Below, in pieces: positions 26,501 through 35,597 of a stretch of DNA of 64,000 nt. A model generated the notes under the pieces. It ran no database searches. It saw only the letters and a program-made list of their open reading frames with translations, and was not told the DNA's origin. The position numbers were made by a program, and so were the translations under genes. The first letter of the stretch is position 1. The number at the start of each line of letters is the position of its first letter. This stretch comes from Thermococcus barophilus MP. Lineage in GTDB: Archaea; Methanobacteriota_B; Thermococci; Thermococcales; Thermococcaceae. Where the stretch lies: the NCBI RefSeq assembly GCF_000151105.2, contig NC_014804.1, forward strand, positions 1,946,079-2,010,078. The letters are read 5' to 3'.

Positions 26501-29188
26501 GGAGATAGTGCTTCACATGTCTTTGAAGTTAGAAACATGAACGTATCAGCATCAAAGGACGTTGAAGTTTCTGCAGAGGTGTTCCAGAAGATTGGAGAAG
26601 TTGAGTTCAATGTGACCGGAAATTCCTGGTACATGTACAGGATTGATCCGTTTATACCAAACGGAACAGACCTCATGAAGATTACCCTTTACTTTGACTA
26701 TGACTACTTCGATACTGAGAGGGACTATTCAGCAGATGCATTCCCATGGTTCAGAGTTTGGGATGTCACATATGTCTATGATCCAGAGTCAAATACAACA
26801 GTTCCTACATTTAACCTGCTTACACAGTCACTTAATGAAGGAACATCAATCTCTGCAACATTAGGAAATCCATTACAGAAGTTCCACGACGGTTTATATG
26901 TCCAGATCAGAGATGTTCTCAGGTACTATGGCAAGACAGACACTTATCCCGCCAAGCTCAAACTGGAGTTCTACAAGAGGGTGCCATGGGATTGGGTTGC
27001 CATTAATACAACAACTCTCACGGTACCTGCTAATGGAACTGCAACATTTATGGCTACAGTGACTGTTCCTCTCAATGCTTCATACGGAGTCTATGAAGGC
27101 GCAATCTACCTCAAGTACGATAGATATGAAACGACAATTCCAGTGAGCGTTGTTGTTGCATCACCGACACCGAACTTTGAGTTCGGAGGAAATACAAATG
27201 CGAGTGGTCTCTACGATAACAGCAATGTCTACGGACAGTTTGACTGGAGCTGGAGATACGAAAGCGGTGATTGGAGGTTGTTCTACTTTAACGTCTCAAA
27301 TGCTCACAACATGACAAATGCTTACTTAATAGCAGATGTTTCATGGGATGGCATTCCAACCGACATAAACCTTCACCTCCTTGGCCCCGCAGAGGATGGC
27401 TCCTTGCTACCGTTCAGTGCCATATGGCCAGGAATATTTGGACCATACACACTGGCTGAAATTGGAAGAAGCATAGATGGCTATGTGGGTGCTGGAATGT
27501 TCAAGCTCTTCACGACAAGCGGTACAAGTAGGGAAGTTATCGCAGCACCAGCATCACCTGGGCTCCATGCATTGTGGCTTCACAATGTGCTCTTCGATGG
27601 CAAGCAGAGCTACAGGACATTCAGCGGAAAGATTGGCATGGCATCAGTTACTCCCGGCACATGGATGGAGAGCATTAACTCAACTGAAGGTAAGAAATCA
27701 TTTATAGTCCATCTACCTTCGTCATTTGGAATGCTGAAGGCTACTGCAGCCGGATTAACAGCACCGATAATCTATAAAGACAAACTCGCGCCACCAACTG
27801 GATCTGCTGACTACTACACAGTTACAGTTAAGGATGCCACAAAGCTTAGTATAACGCTTACAAGCCTGTGGGACGACTTGGCTGGTGTTGACCTTGACCT
27901 TTACGTCTACTACAATGGACAGCTTGTGGGTGCATCCTATACATCAACAGCGGATGAAGGAGTCATTATTCAACTCCCAGCATCGGGTACATACACAATC
28001 GAGGTGTACTCATGGAACAACCCGACAACAAATGCAACCTATGACCTCAAGATTCTTGCAATTGAACAGGGAGATCTACAGGTCGAGAGCATCAAGGAGA
28101 TAGCAGATGGTGTTTACAACGTTACAGTCAGCTACACTATGAGCAGTGACAAGTTTGAAAACGCAAATACATTCTACGGAACGATATACTTCGGCTATGA
28201 TGCAGCCCCAATGCTTATAGAGGTTCCAGTTACCCTCTACAAGACAACCCCAGAGATTATTGAAGAATTTGGAACTGTTGTGATAATGCAACCATATGAC
28301 CTGTCATTGAACTTGGTACCAAATGAGGAAATCGCTGAGATAGGTACAACATATACACTTACAACATTCGTATCTAACTATGGCCCATACGACGCAACAG
28401 AGGCTGTGGTAAATCTTTACAAAGATGGAGAGCTTATTGATCAAGTAAAGCTCCCAGAATTTGCTAAAGGAGAAGTGTATAAAGTTGAGTTCAATGTTCC
28501 AATCGATGACGCAGAACTTCATGAGTACATGGTAGTTCTTGAATCCCCATATGATGAGGAGAGCAACGTTGTTTATGTAAAGGGAGTTGATAAAGTTGAG
28601 TTCTCTACCTACAATACTGGAAATGCTACAGTGACGTCTTCATTCGGTGGGTATGCGGAAATAACAAGTACTGATGTCACAAACAGAAAGATAACAATTA
28701 CCGTGGATGGTGACCATGGAGCAGTTGCAACATTACTTATAAATCTGCCAAAGGATCTTCACTACTACAGTGTGCATGTAACTGATGCAGACCTCCTAAG
28801 TAAAGAACTACTTACCACACCAAACTCACACATCTTGAAAGTCAGGATAAAGCTTCACTCACCAGCAACTGTGAACGTGGATTACATGACTACTGGAGAA
28901 GCATTACAAGAAATGAACTTCGTTTGGTATATGCTCTACCAGAGATACAGCATGAAATTCAATGAACTCTACAACAAGAGTATTGAACTTGGAATTGATA
29001 ATGAAACCCTCCAGGAGGCACTTCACTATAAGGAGCTTGCGGAGGAGAGTTACAAGGAAGCATGGAAGTTTGGAAACCCACTCCAGGGATACATAAGATC
29101 GCTGCCGTACATGAGAAAAGCATACCTCAACATCAAGAGGGCAGTAGAAATCCTCAGCAAGGCTATAGAGGAAGCTGAAAGCTCTTGA
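23501..29188 (+). CDS. Very large secreted subtilisin-like serine protease (pyrolysin-like)
   Basis: An 1895-residue extracellular protease. A Sec signal peptide (about 1-29, ending VTLVSA) is followed by a propeptide to about residue 220. The catalytic triad is complete: Asp258 (VAVIDSGVD), His708 (GDHGTLCAA) and Ser909 (GTSLATPMAAG), with oxyanion Asn812 (AAGNGGPG). About 450 residues separate Asp and His, far more than in subtilisins. The insert includes a Rossmann-like stretch (KILLVDDDGG, YDAVIWFTGD, NNGGKLWLISQD). After the catalytic domain come beta-rich domains, a pre-peptidase C-terminal type domain near 1430-1520 (VDLDLYVYYNGQ) and a CARDB-like domain near 1600-1690. The end is a helical segment without a membrane anchor. 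Probably degrades proteins or peptides outside the cell, feeding peptide fermentation. Confidence 0.93.
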   Translation: MNKRTVSLLIVLLMILSAIPVALPVTLVSAENTPQVTHTITKVNAVAKEPEKTAPPITKIEPELLKILEGKVTVNVPEVNGEKLLPIHIVALSSIDSKLKGIQIVGKREIAGMVVYLALVPIKEEYKKVLLKIASLPEVEAVTRTNPFEPVGTFEEPDAKNSITTKTIQIRIPEIRRKIDLSKLEKFSVKKLKLPEIMKLREKSPLRRGELKITERESLNIENPIKPADYFAIYHHGSWNTWLNLGITGAGVNVAVIDSGVDFGNPDLQDAYAVETNPSSPYYGWPIAFSGHSMIWYLLFNYTFPTYIYSWYADTSIELPYFLVYGNVSIGYKGNFTTVFTSMSLANIENDAERAAFINETLAWMGVTNSSKILLVDDDGGWTLDEFYTAALDILGLNYTVYEVPYGSSGPNATVLSQYDAVIWFTGDTYQYTLTQNDTANLMAYLNNGGKLWLISQDLLEELPLNDTFVTDYLHVAGVDPDYPVPTIIKMANNTYKAKSIYYGFYGSLTDAFADFVFPDNESQVLAVGYEAIVGIQWIDPDTGNVTQITYMKFPMNETLGVPTKSGIFHFGFHPDIALWVDWNGGYIIVADPENATKYDTVYADITPMLVDAGSITLEYLDFNEDSGHTKDNPVIQVDFWDTFNDRFGQDGYADLSGGLIYFIADGVNPIPYEDVVSSNWGLPMPIPENGDLVAFMIGNVYVAGGDHGTLCAAAVGARGRTFYGLTFGNAIGAKIIAEGSLYQGGSWIDYVFFAVEGYDGIPGTGDEALVVSNSYGASSVIAKGYTWDDRFLYWITHFYAPQVSFFFAAGNGGPGYGTVTSEGASPGVITVGAAVEFGYRALFGYDDGPWGYELANYGDVVWFSNRGPNALGQVDPDVLAVGAYALGSLPLNEVGDGFWASDLWAGTSLATPMAAGIAALVYEAYYSAHGTWPTAEEVKEILMSTTKNVNHDVFSQGAGFLDAYRAVQAALNLDGIIVSPSMWQAGETEYPAFANVIYPGDSASHVFEVRNMNVSASKDVEVSAEVFQKIGEVEFNVTGNSWYMYRIDPFIPNGTDLMKITLYFDYDYFDTERDYSADAFPWFRVWDVTYVYDPESNTTVPTFNLLTQSLNEGTSISATLGNPLQKFHDGLYVQIRDVLRYYGKTDTYPAKLKLEFYKRVPWDWVAINTTTLTVPANGTATFMATVTVPLNASYGVYEGAIYLKYDRYETTIPVSVVVASPTPNFEFGGNTNASGLYDNSNVYGQFDWSWRYESGDWRLFYFNVSNAHNMTNAYLIADVSWDGIPTDINLHLLGPAEDGSLLPFSAIWPGIFGPYTLAEIGRSIDGYVGAGMFKLFTTSGTSREVIAAPASPGLHALWLHNVLFDGKQSYRTFSGKIGMASVTPGTWMESINSTEGKKSFIVHLPSSFGMLKATAAGLTAPIIYKDKLAPPTGSADYYTVTVKDATKLSITLTSLWDDLAGVDLDLYVYYNGQLVGASYTSTADEGVIIQLPASGTYTIEVYSWNNPTTNATYDLKILAIEQGDLQVESIKEIADGVYNVTVSYTMSSDKFENANTFYGTIYFGYDAAPMLIEVPVTLYKTTPEIIEEFGTVVIMQPYDLSLNLVPNEEIAEIGTTYTLTTFVSNYGPYDATEAVVNLYKDGELIDQVKLPEFAKGEVYKVEFNVPIDDAELHEYMVVLESPYDEESNVVYVKGVDKVEFSTYNTGNATVTSSFGGYAEITSTDVTNRKITITVDGDHGAVATLLINLPKDLHYYSVHVTDADLLSKELLTTPNSHILKVRIKLHSPATVNVDYMTTGEALQEMNFVWYMLYQRYSMKFNELYNKSIELGIDNETLQEALHYKELAEESYKEAWKFGNPLQGYIRSLPYMRKAYLNIKRAVEILSKAIEEAESS

Positions 29189-29221
29189 ATCCTTTCTTTC
29201 TCTTTTGGCTTTGCTTTTCTA
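29189..29221 (+). terminator. Oligo-T termination region after the subtilase
   Basis: Pyrimidine-rich runs (tcctttctttctctttt and ttgcttttc) immediately after the stop codon fit archaeal T-tract termination. Confidence 0.4.
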
Positions 29222-29322
29222 CTTCTCTATTGTTATCATTTGATAGCATGTTTTTTGACTAACGAAAACTTTATATTAAGTTCTACTAATAAAAGTTCAA
29301 AACACTACATGGGGGTGTGGTA

Positions 29323-30264
29323 ATGCCGGCAACTTTTGCCCTTGTAATATTGGGTGTATTCCTCTTGCTGATGCTTGTTTTGAGCGTTAAAGTTATCAGA
29401 CCATATCAGAAGGGTCTTGTTGAAAGACTTGGAAAGTTCAACAGAATCTTAGAGCCTGGAATTCACTTCATCATACCCTTTATGGAAAGGGTAAGGATAA
29501 TAGACATGAGAGAACATGTTATTGATGTTCCACCGCAGGAGGTTATCTGTAAGGATAACGTCGTTGTTACAGTTGATGCCGTTGTGTACTATCAGGTTAT
29601 AGACCCAGTAAAAGCTGCATACAACGTCAGCGACTTTCTCTTGGCTATCATAAAACTTGCACAAACAAACTTAAGGGCAATAATCGGTGAAATGGAGCTT
29701 GATGAAACGCTAAGCGGGAGAGATATCATAAATGCTCGCTTGAGGGAAGAGTTAGATAAAATCACTGATCGTTGGGGTGTAAAGATTACAAGGGTTGAAA
29801 TTCAAAGAATTGATCCACCAAGAGACATACAGGAGGCAATGGCTAAGCAAATGACTGCTGAGAGAGAAAAGAGGGCAATGATTTTGATAGCTGAAGGTAA
29901 GAAGGAGAGCGCAATCAAGCAAGCTGAGGGTGAAAAACAGGCAAGAATCTTAAGGGCAGAAGGTATAAAGCAGGAGCAGATCCTTATTGCTGAAGGTCAA
30001 GCGGAGGCAATAAAGAAAGTTCTTGAAGCTTTGAAATTGGCTGATGAGAAGTACTTAACTTTGCAATACATTGAAAAGCTCCCAGAACTGGCTAAGTACG
30101 GTAACCTAATAGTTCCATACGACACAGAAGCGTTAATCGGCCTGTTAAGAGTCCTTCAAAAAGTCAGCAAAACAAAGCTGCCAGAGCCAAAAGAGAATCC
30201 ACCTGAAGGTTCATCAAAGAATTCCCCAGCAGAAACAGAAAACGATAAAATGCGGAGAGGTTAA
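29323..30264 (+). CDS. Stomatin-like SPFH/band 7 membrane protein
   Basis: About 313 residues: an N-terminal membrane anchor (about 3-24), the SPFH domain (IRPYQKGLVERLGKFNRILEPG to about 190), then a charged coiled coil (about 190-245, with repeated AEGKK, AEGEK, AEGIK and AEGQA blocks) and a Pro-rich tail. SPFH proteins form large membrane rings that organise microdomains and control proteases. Partners of the NfeD type are usually encoded next door, as here. ATG 29323 is chosen because GGGGGTG lies 5 nt before it. TATA is CTTTATATTA (29269-29278). The downstream NfeD-type gene follows after 23 nt, so this is an operon. Confidence 0.93.
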   Translation: MPATFALVILGVFLLLMLVLSVKVIRPYQKGLVERLGKFNRILEPGIHFIIPFMERVRIIDMREHVIDVPPQEVICKDNVVVTVDAVVYYQVIDPVKAAYNVSDFLLAIIKLAQTNLRAIIGEMELDETLSGRDIINARLREELDKITDRWGVKITRVEIQRIDPPRDIQEAMAKQMTAEREKRAMILIAEGKKESAIKQAEGEKQARILRAEGIKQEQILIAEGQAEAIKKVLEALKLADEKYLTLQYIEKLPELAKYGNLIVPYDTEALIGLLRVLQKVSKTKLPEPKENPPEGSSKNSPAETENDKMRRG

Positions 30265-30287
30265 AGAAAATCTGGGAGTGATGTGTG

Positions 30288-30701
30288 ATGGATTATTTCC
30301 CCATTTTACTTTTAATTTTAGGCTTGCTGATCATAGTTCTTGATATGATGGTTGCGGCATTTATAACTCCAATTGGAATAGCCTTTGCTGTTCTTGGGCT
30401 GTTGCTTGGATTGGGTGTGAATTTTAACGTTGCATTTGTGATATCCTTGATATCTGCAGTTATCAGCTATCAGCTCTTTGCACGGCTAATCAAGAAAGAA
30501 ACCGTTGATATTGGAAAGCCCAAATACACCTTTGAGCTTAAAGGGAAGAGGGGAAAGGTAAAAAGAATCAAAGGGGATGAAGTCTGGGTCGAACTTGAGG
30601 GCGAAGAATGGCTCGCTAAGCCTCTCGATGATGTTAAAGAGGGAGACGAAGTTGTTGTGGTTGATGTTGATGGTGTAAAACTGATTGTTCGCAAGACTTG
30701 A
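30288..30701 (+). CDS. NfeD-family membrane protein (short form)
   Basis: About 137 residues. Two or three transmembrane helices in the first 65 residues are followed by a small OB-fold domain (GKRGKVKRIKGDEVWVELEGEEW, DVKEGDEVVVVDVDGVKLIV), the classic NfeD C-terminal layout. The N-terminal ClpP-like protease domain of long NfeD (the P. horikoshii PH1510 type) is absent, so it acts as a stomatin partner rather than as a protease. ATG 30288 lies 7 nt after GGGAGTG. It is in one operon with the stomatin gene. Confidence 0.85.
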   Translation: MDYFPILLLILGLLIIVLDMMVAAFITPIGIAFAVLGLLLGLGVNFNVAFVISLISAVISYQLFARLIKKETVDIGKPKYTFELKGKRGKVKRIKGDEVWVELEGEEWLAKPLDDVKEGDEVVVVDVDGVKLIVRKT

Positions 30702-30748
30702 TTAGGTTTTTAAGTCTAATATCCCTTTTCTATTACAAGGTGGCTCAA

Positions 30749-31051
30749 ATGAAAATATATGTGAAGGTGTATCGCGTTCAAGGTGAGGTTTTGCTGGCAG
30801 CATGTGATGAGGAATTAATGGGGAAAACATTCAGAGAGGGCGAGCTTAAATTGGAGGTTAAAGAGAGATTTTACAAAGGCGAGCTTAGAGATGTTGAAGA
30901 TTTAGAAAAATTGCTGGAAGAGGCAACAATAGCGAACTTAGTTGGAGAGAGGTGTGTTGGTAAGGCAATCGAGCTTGGCTACATTGATAAAGATAGAGTG
31001 CTCTACATTCAGGGGGTTCCTCATGCACAGATGGCTAAAATGCTATGGTGA
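30749..31051 (+). CDS. DUF424 family protein
   Basis: About 100 residues, cytoplasmic. Sequence and size match the archaeal DUF424 family (KIYVKVYRVQGEVLLAACDE, and NLVGERCVGKAIELGYID near the end). In euryarchaea these genes often lie beside translation genes, as here (NMD3 follows 21 nt downstream). A role linked to translation is inferred from context only. ATG 30749 has AGGTGG 5 nt upstream; the longer frame has no ribosome-binding site. Confidence 0.82.
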   Translation: MKIYVKVYRVQGEVLLAACDEELMGKTFREGELKLEVKERFYKGELRDVEDLEKLLEEATIANLVGERCVGKAIELGYIDKDRVLYIQGVPHAQMAKMLW

Positions 31052-31072
31052 GACTTCAAAGGGGTGAGAGTT

Positions 31073-32233
31073 ATGAGTGAACGCTTCTGCTATAGGTGCG
31101 GAATAAGCGAGAGTGAGGGAGGGCCTTTAATAGATGGGCTCTGTCAGGTCTGTTTTAGAAAAGAGAATCCGGTATTGGTAATGGAGGATGAAATCAACAC
31201 TGAACTATGCCAGAACTGTGGAAGCTACAAGAAGAAAGGGGTGTGGGTGGATCCACAAAATTACGAGCTCGACCAGCTGATATTTGAAGTTGCTGAAAAT
31301 GCCCTCCTTGAAAATATAACTTTAGATGAGCGTGTTAGAGAAATCAGGATTGTGTCAAGGGAGGAGCTTAATGAAATTGAAGAACTTCCAGTTGGGGTTG
31401 CATACTTAAGTTATGAACCAGTTAACTGGCACATTGATTATTTTCCAGCCATTGTGATTTATGAAATTGAAATTAAAGCTCGCATACATGAACTCCAAAG
31501 AGAACTGCACTATGAAAAGAAGACTGTTACAGTTTATGTAAGGCAGACGGTTTGTCCGAGATGTCAAAAGTTCCTTGGAGGCTACTTCGAGGCTATTTTG
31601 CAAGTTAGGGCTGAGGACAGAGAACTGACTAAGGAGGAGAGAGACGAAATTGTGAAGCTTGTTCAAGAAAAAGTGGACGAGATAATGAGGAGAGACAGAA
31701 TGGGATTCATTCAGGACACGGTCGAGCTTGAGGAGGGTATTGATTTTTACATGGGCTCTACAAGATCGGCAAGAAAACTTGCTCAAGCGATAAGAGACAG
31801 ATATGGCGGGACAATAAGCGAAGCTTACGAACTTGTCGGTCTCGATAGACAGACAAGCAAAGAAGTTTATAGGACGAGTGTAAGTGTCAGGCTTCCTAAG
31901 TTTAGGAAAGGGGACATCGTCAGTGACAAGAATGGGAACATATATCGTGTTGAAGAAGTCAACGGAAAGGGAATGAACCTTACAAACCTATCAACACATG
32001 AGAGTGAACACAAAGACTGGAAGACTATAAAGAGAGAAAGGGTAGAGTTAGTTGAACACGAGAGAAAGGAAGCCATGCTCACGAGTTTAACCCCTAAAGA
32101 AGCTCAGTTTATGGACATGGAGAGCTATGAGACGTTTGAAATCGAAAGACCAGAGATTGACTTAAAAGAAGGGGAGATTTATAGGCTTGTAAAAATTAAA
32201 GGCAAATATTACATTGAGAGTAAAAAGGAATGA
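31073..32233 (+). CDS. NMD3-related ribosome biogenesis protein
   Basis: About 386 residues. Archaeal homologue of NMD3, which in eukaryotes binds the large ribosomal subunit and acts as its export adaptor; archaea have no nuclear export, so a role in 50S maturation is likely. The N-terminal zinc-binding part is visible: CYRCGISESEGG, LCQVCFRKENP and LCQNCGSYKKKG, plus CPRCQKFLGGYFEA in the middle. The C-terminal third has OB/SH3-like segments (KGDIVSDKNGNIYRVEEVNG). ATG 31073 is 6 nt after GGGGTG. It is co-transcribed with DUF424. Confidence 0.88.
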   Translation: MSERFCYRCGISESEGGPLIDGLCQVCFRKENPVLVMEDEINTELCQNCGSYKKKGVWVDPQNYELDQLIFEVAENALLENITLDERVREIRIVSREELNEIEELPVGVAYLSYEPVNWHIDYFPAIVIYEIEIKARIHELQRELHYEKKTVTVYVRQTVCPRCQKFLGGYFEAILQVRAEDRELTKEERDEIVKLVQEKVDEIMRRDRMGFIQDTVELEEGIDFYMGSTRSARKLAQAIRDRYGGTISEAYELVGLDRQTSKEVYRTSVSVRLPKFRKGDIVSDKNGNIYRVEEVNGKGMNLTNLSTHESEHKDWKTIKRERVELVEHERKEAMLTSLTPKEAQFMDMESYETFEIERPEIDLKEGEIYRLVKIKGKYYIESKKE

Positions 32234-32242
32234 TTTCATAAC

Positions 32243-32251
32243 GTTTATAAT
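32243..32251 (+). promoter_or_regulatory. Promoter of the DUF1464 gene
   Basis: TTTATAATC, with a predicted transcript start near 32273 and gggg just before the ATG at 32284. It marks a new transcription unit after the NMD3 gene. Confidence 0.5.
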
Positions 32252-32283
32252 CTCTGCACTTTCTCTTTTTCTTGGGGGATAAA

Positions 32284-33351
32284 ATGAGAGTTATAGGAGT
32301 TGATCCAGGAACAAGGAGCTTTGATGTTATTGGTCTCAAGGATGGAAAGATAAAGCTCGACTTAAGCTTTCCAAGCGAAGTTGTTGCCGAAGAACCCAGC
32401 AAAATTGTAAAAGCCATTGAAGAGTTCAACGCTGACATAATAATCGGTCCTTCCGGCTACGGAGTTCCGCTGAAGCACATCAGCGAGCTAACTGAAAGGG
32501 ACAGATTTGAGATGACGCTCGTTAGAGAAGAGGAGATGAAGCAAATCCCTGTTTTAATTGGCCTTCAGAAGATGGTCAACGAGATGAAAGAAAAAGATAT
32601 GAATGTTTGGTTTATTCCCGGGATAATACACCTCCCAACGGTGCCCGAATTTAGGAAATATAATAAGATTGACATGGGAACTGCAGATAAAATGGCGATA
32701 ACTGTTTTGGCGATCTACGATCAGGCTAAGCGCCTGGGCATCTCCTATGAAGAGGTTTCATTCGCCCTGCTTGAGGTTGGCTTTGGCTACAACTTCGCTG
32801 GGGCGGTTGACAGAGGAAGGATAGTTGATGGAATTGGTGGGACTATCTTTCCCGGCCCAGCATTTGTCAACAGCGGTGCTCTGGACGGGGAAGTTGCCTA
32901 TCTGGTTGGTGAGATAAAGAAGTGGCATCTCTTCTATGGAGGGGCTTCAATAATAGCAGCGGGTGAGATTTTGTCTCCAGAAGAGTTCGCCAAGCGCTTG
33001 GATGAGGAAAGCTTTGCAAAAGCATGGGAAGCGATGAAAGACGGCTTTGTAAAAGCCATAGCGAGTGAATTGACGGTTATTGAAAAACCGAAGGAGATAA
33101 TTCTCTCTGGAAGACTCATGCGCATCAGAGAGCTCAGAGAAGACGTTAAGGATCTCTTCGAGGAAAAGTTTGGTTTGCCTGTGGTTAAGCAGAGAGGTTT
33201 GGAAGGAAAAGCCAAAGAAGCTGCCCAGGGAAGTGCAATAATCGGCGATGGCCTCTTGGGAGGTCAGTTTAAGGATTTAATCGAACATGTTGAGATTAGA
33301 AAAGCCAGAGGAAGCGTTTTAGATTATGTTAAGTTTCCTCTGAACCTTTAG
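32284..33351 (+). CDS. DUF1464 family protein (acetokinase/butyrate-kinase-like ATPase fold)
   Basis: About 355 residues. The N-terminus MRVIGVDPGTRSFDVIGLKD is the phosphate-1 motif of the actin/ASKHA superfamily, and later VDGIGGTIFPGPAFVNSGALDG and AIIGDGLLGGQF fit the archaeal DUF1464 family. The substrate is unknown; a kinase acting on a small carboxylate has been suggested from the fold, and that remains a guess. ATG 32284 has GGGG 5 nt upstream; the longer start has none. It is followed after 53 nt by nsr, with a separate promoter for that gene. Confidence 0.85.
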   Translation: MRVIGVDPGTRSFDVIGLKDGKIKLDLSFPSEVVAEEPSKIVKAIEEFNADIIIGPSGYGVPLKHISELTERDRFEMTLVREEEMKQIPVLIGLQKMVNEMKEKDMNVWFIPGIIHLPTVPEFRKYNKIDMGTADKMAITVLAIYDQAKRLGISYEEVSFALLEVGFGYNFAGAVDRGRIVDGIGGTIFPGPAFVNSGALDGEVAYLVGEIKKWHLFYGGASIIAAGEILSPEEFAKRLDEESFAKAWEAMKDGFVKAIASELTVIEKPKEIILSGRLMRIRELREDVKDLFEEKFGLPVVKQRGLEGKAKEAAQGSAIIGDGLLGGQFKDLIEHVEIRKARGSVLDYVKFPLNL

Positions 33352-33363
33352 CTTTTCTTAACC

Positions 33364-33386
33364 TTTTTAAACCTTTGGTTTTGAAC
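33364..33386 (+). promoter_or_regulatory. nsr promoter with SurR-type half site
   Basis: TATA TTTTTAAA at 33364-33371, then GTT-TTG-AAC at 33378-33386, which matches the core SurR motif GTTn3AAC of Pyrococcus/Thermococcus. It lies between TATA and the predicted transcript start (near 33394), a repressing position. SurR controls the response to elemental sulfur and is known to regulate nsr in P. furiosus. Confidence 0.6.
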
Positions 33387-33404
33387 CTTTAGCGGTGAAG
33401 AAAA

Positions 33405-34730
33405 ATGAGTAGGAGAGTTGTTATCATCGGTGGTGGAGCTGCTGGAATGAGTGCCGCTTCAAGGGTCAAGCGTTTAAAGCCCGACTGGGATGTTAAAGTC
33501 TTTGAAGCAACTGAGTGGGTGAGTCATGCCCCTTGTGGAGTTCCCTACGTTGTTGAAGGAATTTCCCCAAAAGAAAAACTGATGCACTATCCCCCAGAAT
33601 TCTTCAGAAAGAAGAGAGGAATTGATCTGCACTTAAATGCTAAAGTTGTGGAAGTTGAGCAAGGACAAGTCAGGGTTCAGGAAAAAGATGGTGAGCATAA
33701 ATATGAATGGGACTACTTGGTTTTTGCTAACGGAGCTTCACCAAAACTTCCACCAATTGAAGGGATTGACTTAAAAGGAGTTTTTACTGCAGATTTGCCC
33801 CCCGATGCAGTTGCGATAAGGGAGTATATGCAGGAATACGATGTTAAAGATGTTGTTGTGATTGGGACTGGATACATAGCACTGGAAATGGCCGAGGCGT
33901 TTGTAGCTCAAGGAAAGAATGTAACGCTTATTGGGAGGAGTGAGAGGGTTCTAAGAAAAAGTTATGATAAGGAGATCACAGACATAGTCGAGGCAAAGCT
34001 TAGGGAGCACCTTAACTTACGTTTGCAAGAGCTGACGATTAGAATCGATGGAAAAGAAAGGGTTGAAAAAGTTGTTACTGATGCAAATGAGTACAAAGCT
34101 GATTTAGTTGTGATAGCAACGGGAATAAAGCCAAACATTGAGCTGGCAAAGCAGCTTGGTGTTAGGATTGGAGAAACTGGCGCAATATGGACCAATGAAA
34201 AGATGCAGACAAGCGTTGAGAATGTTTATGCGGCTGGGGATGTCGCTGAAACAAAGCATATAATCACTGGAAGAAGGGTTTGGGTTCCTTTAGCTCCTCC
34301 AGGAAATAAGATGGGGTATGTTGCCGGTAGCAACATAGCAGGAAAAGAAATTCGTTTTCCTGGTGTATTGGGAACTTCAATAACGAAATTCATGGACCTG
34401 GAAATCGGGAAGACGGGTTTAACTGAAAGCGAGGCATTGAAAGAGGGCTATGATGTTAAAACAGCGTTCATTGAAGCAAGAACAAAGCCCCACTACTACC
34501 CTGGCGGGAAGAAAATCTGGCTCAAGGCAGTAGCGGATAAAGAAACCAATAGGCTCTTAGGGCTACAGGCAGTTGGTTCAGATGTATTGCCAAGGATTGA
34601 TGCATTTGCGGTAGCTCTACAAGCTGGCTTTACTGTGAAAGACCTATTCTTTGCCGATTTGGCATATGCTCCCCCATTTGCACCAGTGTGGGACCCACTG
34701 ATCGTGCTGGCAAGGGTTTTGAAGTTCTGA
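33405..34730 (+). CDS. nsr: CoA-dependent NAD(P)H sulfur oxidoreductase / CoA-disulfide reductase
   Basis: A flavoprotein disulfide reductase of 441 residues, close in sequence to P. furiosus PF1186 (NSR), which reduces elemental sulfur to H2S with NAD(P)H and coenzyme A. Features: FAD-binding [12 protein letters not shown] (residues about 9-20), the single active-site Cys in [15 protein letters not shown] (about 43), the NAD-binding Rossmann motif [13 protein letters not shown] (about 154-166), the second FAD motif YAAGDVAET, and a C-terminal dimerisation domain. It is cytoplasmic. The ATG is preceded by GGTGAAG. The SurR-like site in its promoter supports this reading over a plain NADH oxidase. 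Confidence 0.92.
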   Translation: MSRRVVIIGGGAAGMSAASRVKRLKPDWDVKVFEATEWVSHAPCGVPYVVEGISPKEKLMHYPPEFFRKKRGIDLHLNAKVVEVEQGQVRVQEKDGEHKYEWDYLVFANGASPKLPPIEGIDLKGVFTADLPPDAVAIREYMQEYDVKDVVVIGTGYIALEMAEAFVAQGKNVTLIGRSERVLRKSYDKEITDIVEAKLREHLNLRLQELTIRIDGKERVEKVVTDANEYKADLVVIATGIKPNIELAKQLGVRIGETGAIWTNEKMQTSVENVYAAGDVAETKHIITGRRVWVPLAPPGNKMGYVAGSNIAGKEIRFPGVLGTSITKFMDLEIGKTGLTESEALKEGYDVKTAFIEARTKPHYYPGGKKIWLKAVADKETNRLLGLQAVGSDVLPRIDAFAVALQAGFTVKDLFFADLAYAPPFAPVWDPLIVLARVLKF

Positions 34731-34847
34731 CTTACCATTTTCACTTTTTATGGATTTTCTGATTTTTGTCCAATAAATTTTATTGTGAAAATTTTTCATC
34801 GAAAGATTTTTCAGATAGAAGCTTATAGGTTCGATGAGGTGGATATC

Positions 34848-35597
34848 TTGAAATCCAAGGTTGCAGAGAGAGAATTTCCCGTCCACTGGCAGTTCCTTAA
34901 TGAAGTTCTGAAAAACCCTCAGCTCGTTGTTAGACATTTTCCGTACTTTGATAACACAGAAGTGCGCGATGGGAAACTCTATGTAAAATTTAAAGTTCCC
35001 AAATTCCTTTTTAATTTTGGATTTGAGTTTAAGCTTGAGGCTGGATTTGAAGAGAATAAGTGCATTTACACATTTAAGGGTGATAAGGGAATTCTAACGA
35101 TTACGTTTGAGTGTTTGGACAACAAGCTTAGAGTGGAAGCGAGCTGGTCGGGATTTGGGGAATTCATGATGGGTAAGAACCTTGAAATATTTGCAAACGG
35201 CATAGCTGACTCTATTAAAAACTTTTGCCAGAGCCAAGCAAGAGTTTATGAAAAATGCGAGATATGTAAAATTGGAGAAAAAATCAAAGCTCATGTCAAA
35301 GATTTAATACCTTCAACTTTACCCTCCCTCCTGATGAGGCTGTATCTATCAAGTGGTAGTACCAATATTGAAATTGAAGGAAAAGCGTTGGATAGGAAAG
35401 ATACATTTAGGGCATATATAAAAGATGGAAAGCTGGTTCACTTTACATTCTCTTCAGAAGAGGGGGCAATTGCTCTTGATATGAACATTGATTTAAAAGA
35501 GCTTGAAAAGGAAAGAGAGGTTTTTGAGGATATTCCCCTTTCAGGTGAGTTTGAAATTACAGCGTTTCCCTCAGATTTCAAGCTTCCTAAGGCTTAA
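34848..35597 (+). CDS. Protein of unknown function
   Basis: About 249 residues, soluble, with alternating beta strands and no membrane segment. No family was recognised. The order of strands and a long C-terminal helical part is loosely like START/SRPBCC lipid-binding folds, but this is not firm. Cys-rich spot: KNFCQSQARVYEKCEICKIG, about residues 124-143. TTG 34848 is chosen because GAGGTGG ends 5 nt before it; the longer GTG start at 34785 has no ribosome-binding site, although TATA-like sequence near 34775 would make it leaderless. The last 27 nt overlap the convergent MFS gene. Confidence 0.65.
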   Translation: MKSKVAEREFPVHWQFLNEVLKNPQLVVRHFPYFDNTEVRDGKLYVKFKVPKFLFNFGFEFKLEAGFEENKCIYTFKGDKGILTITFECLDNKLRVEASWSGFGEFMMGKNLEIFANGIADSIKNFCQSQARVYEKCEICKIGEKIKAHVKDLIPSTLPSLLMRLYLSSGSTNIEIEGKALDRKDTFRAYIKDGKLVHFTFSSEEGAIALDMNIDLKELEKEREVFEDIPLSGEFEITAFPSDFKLPKA

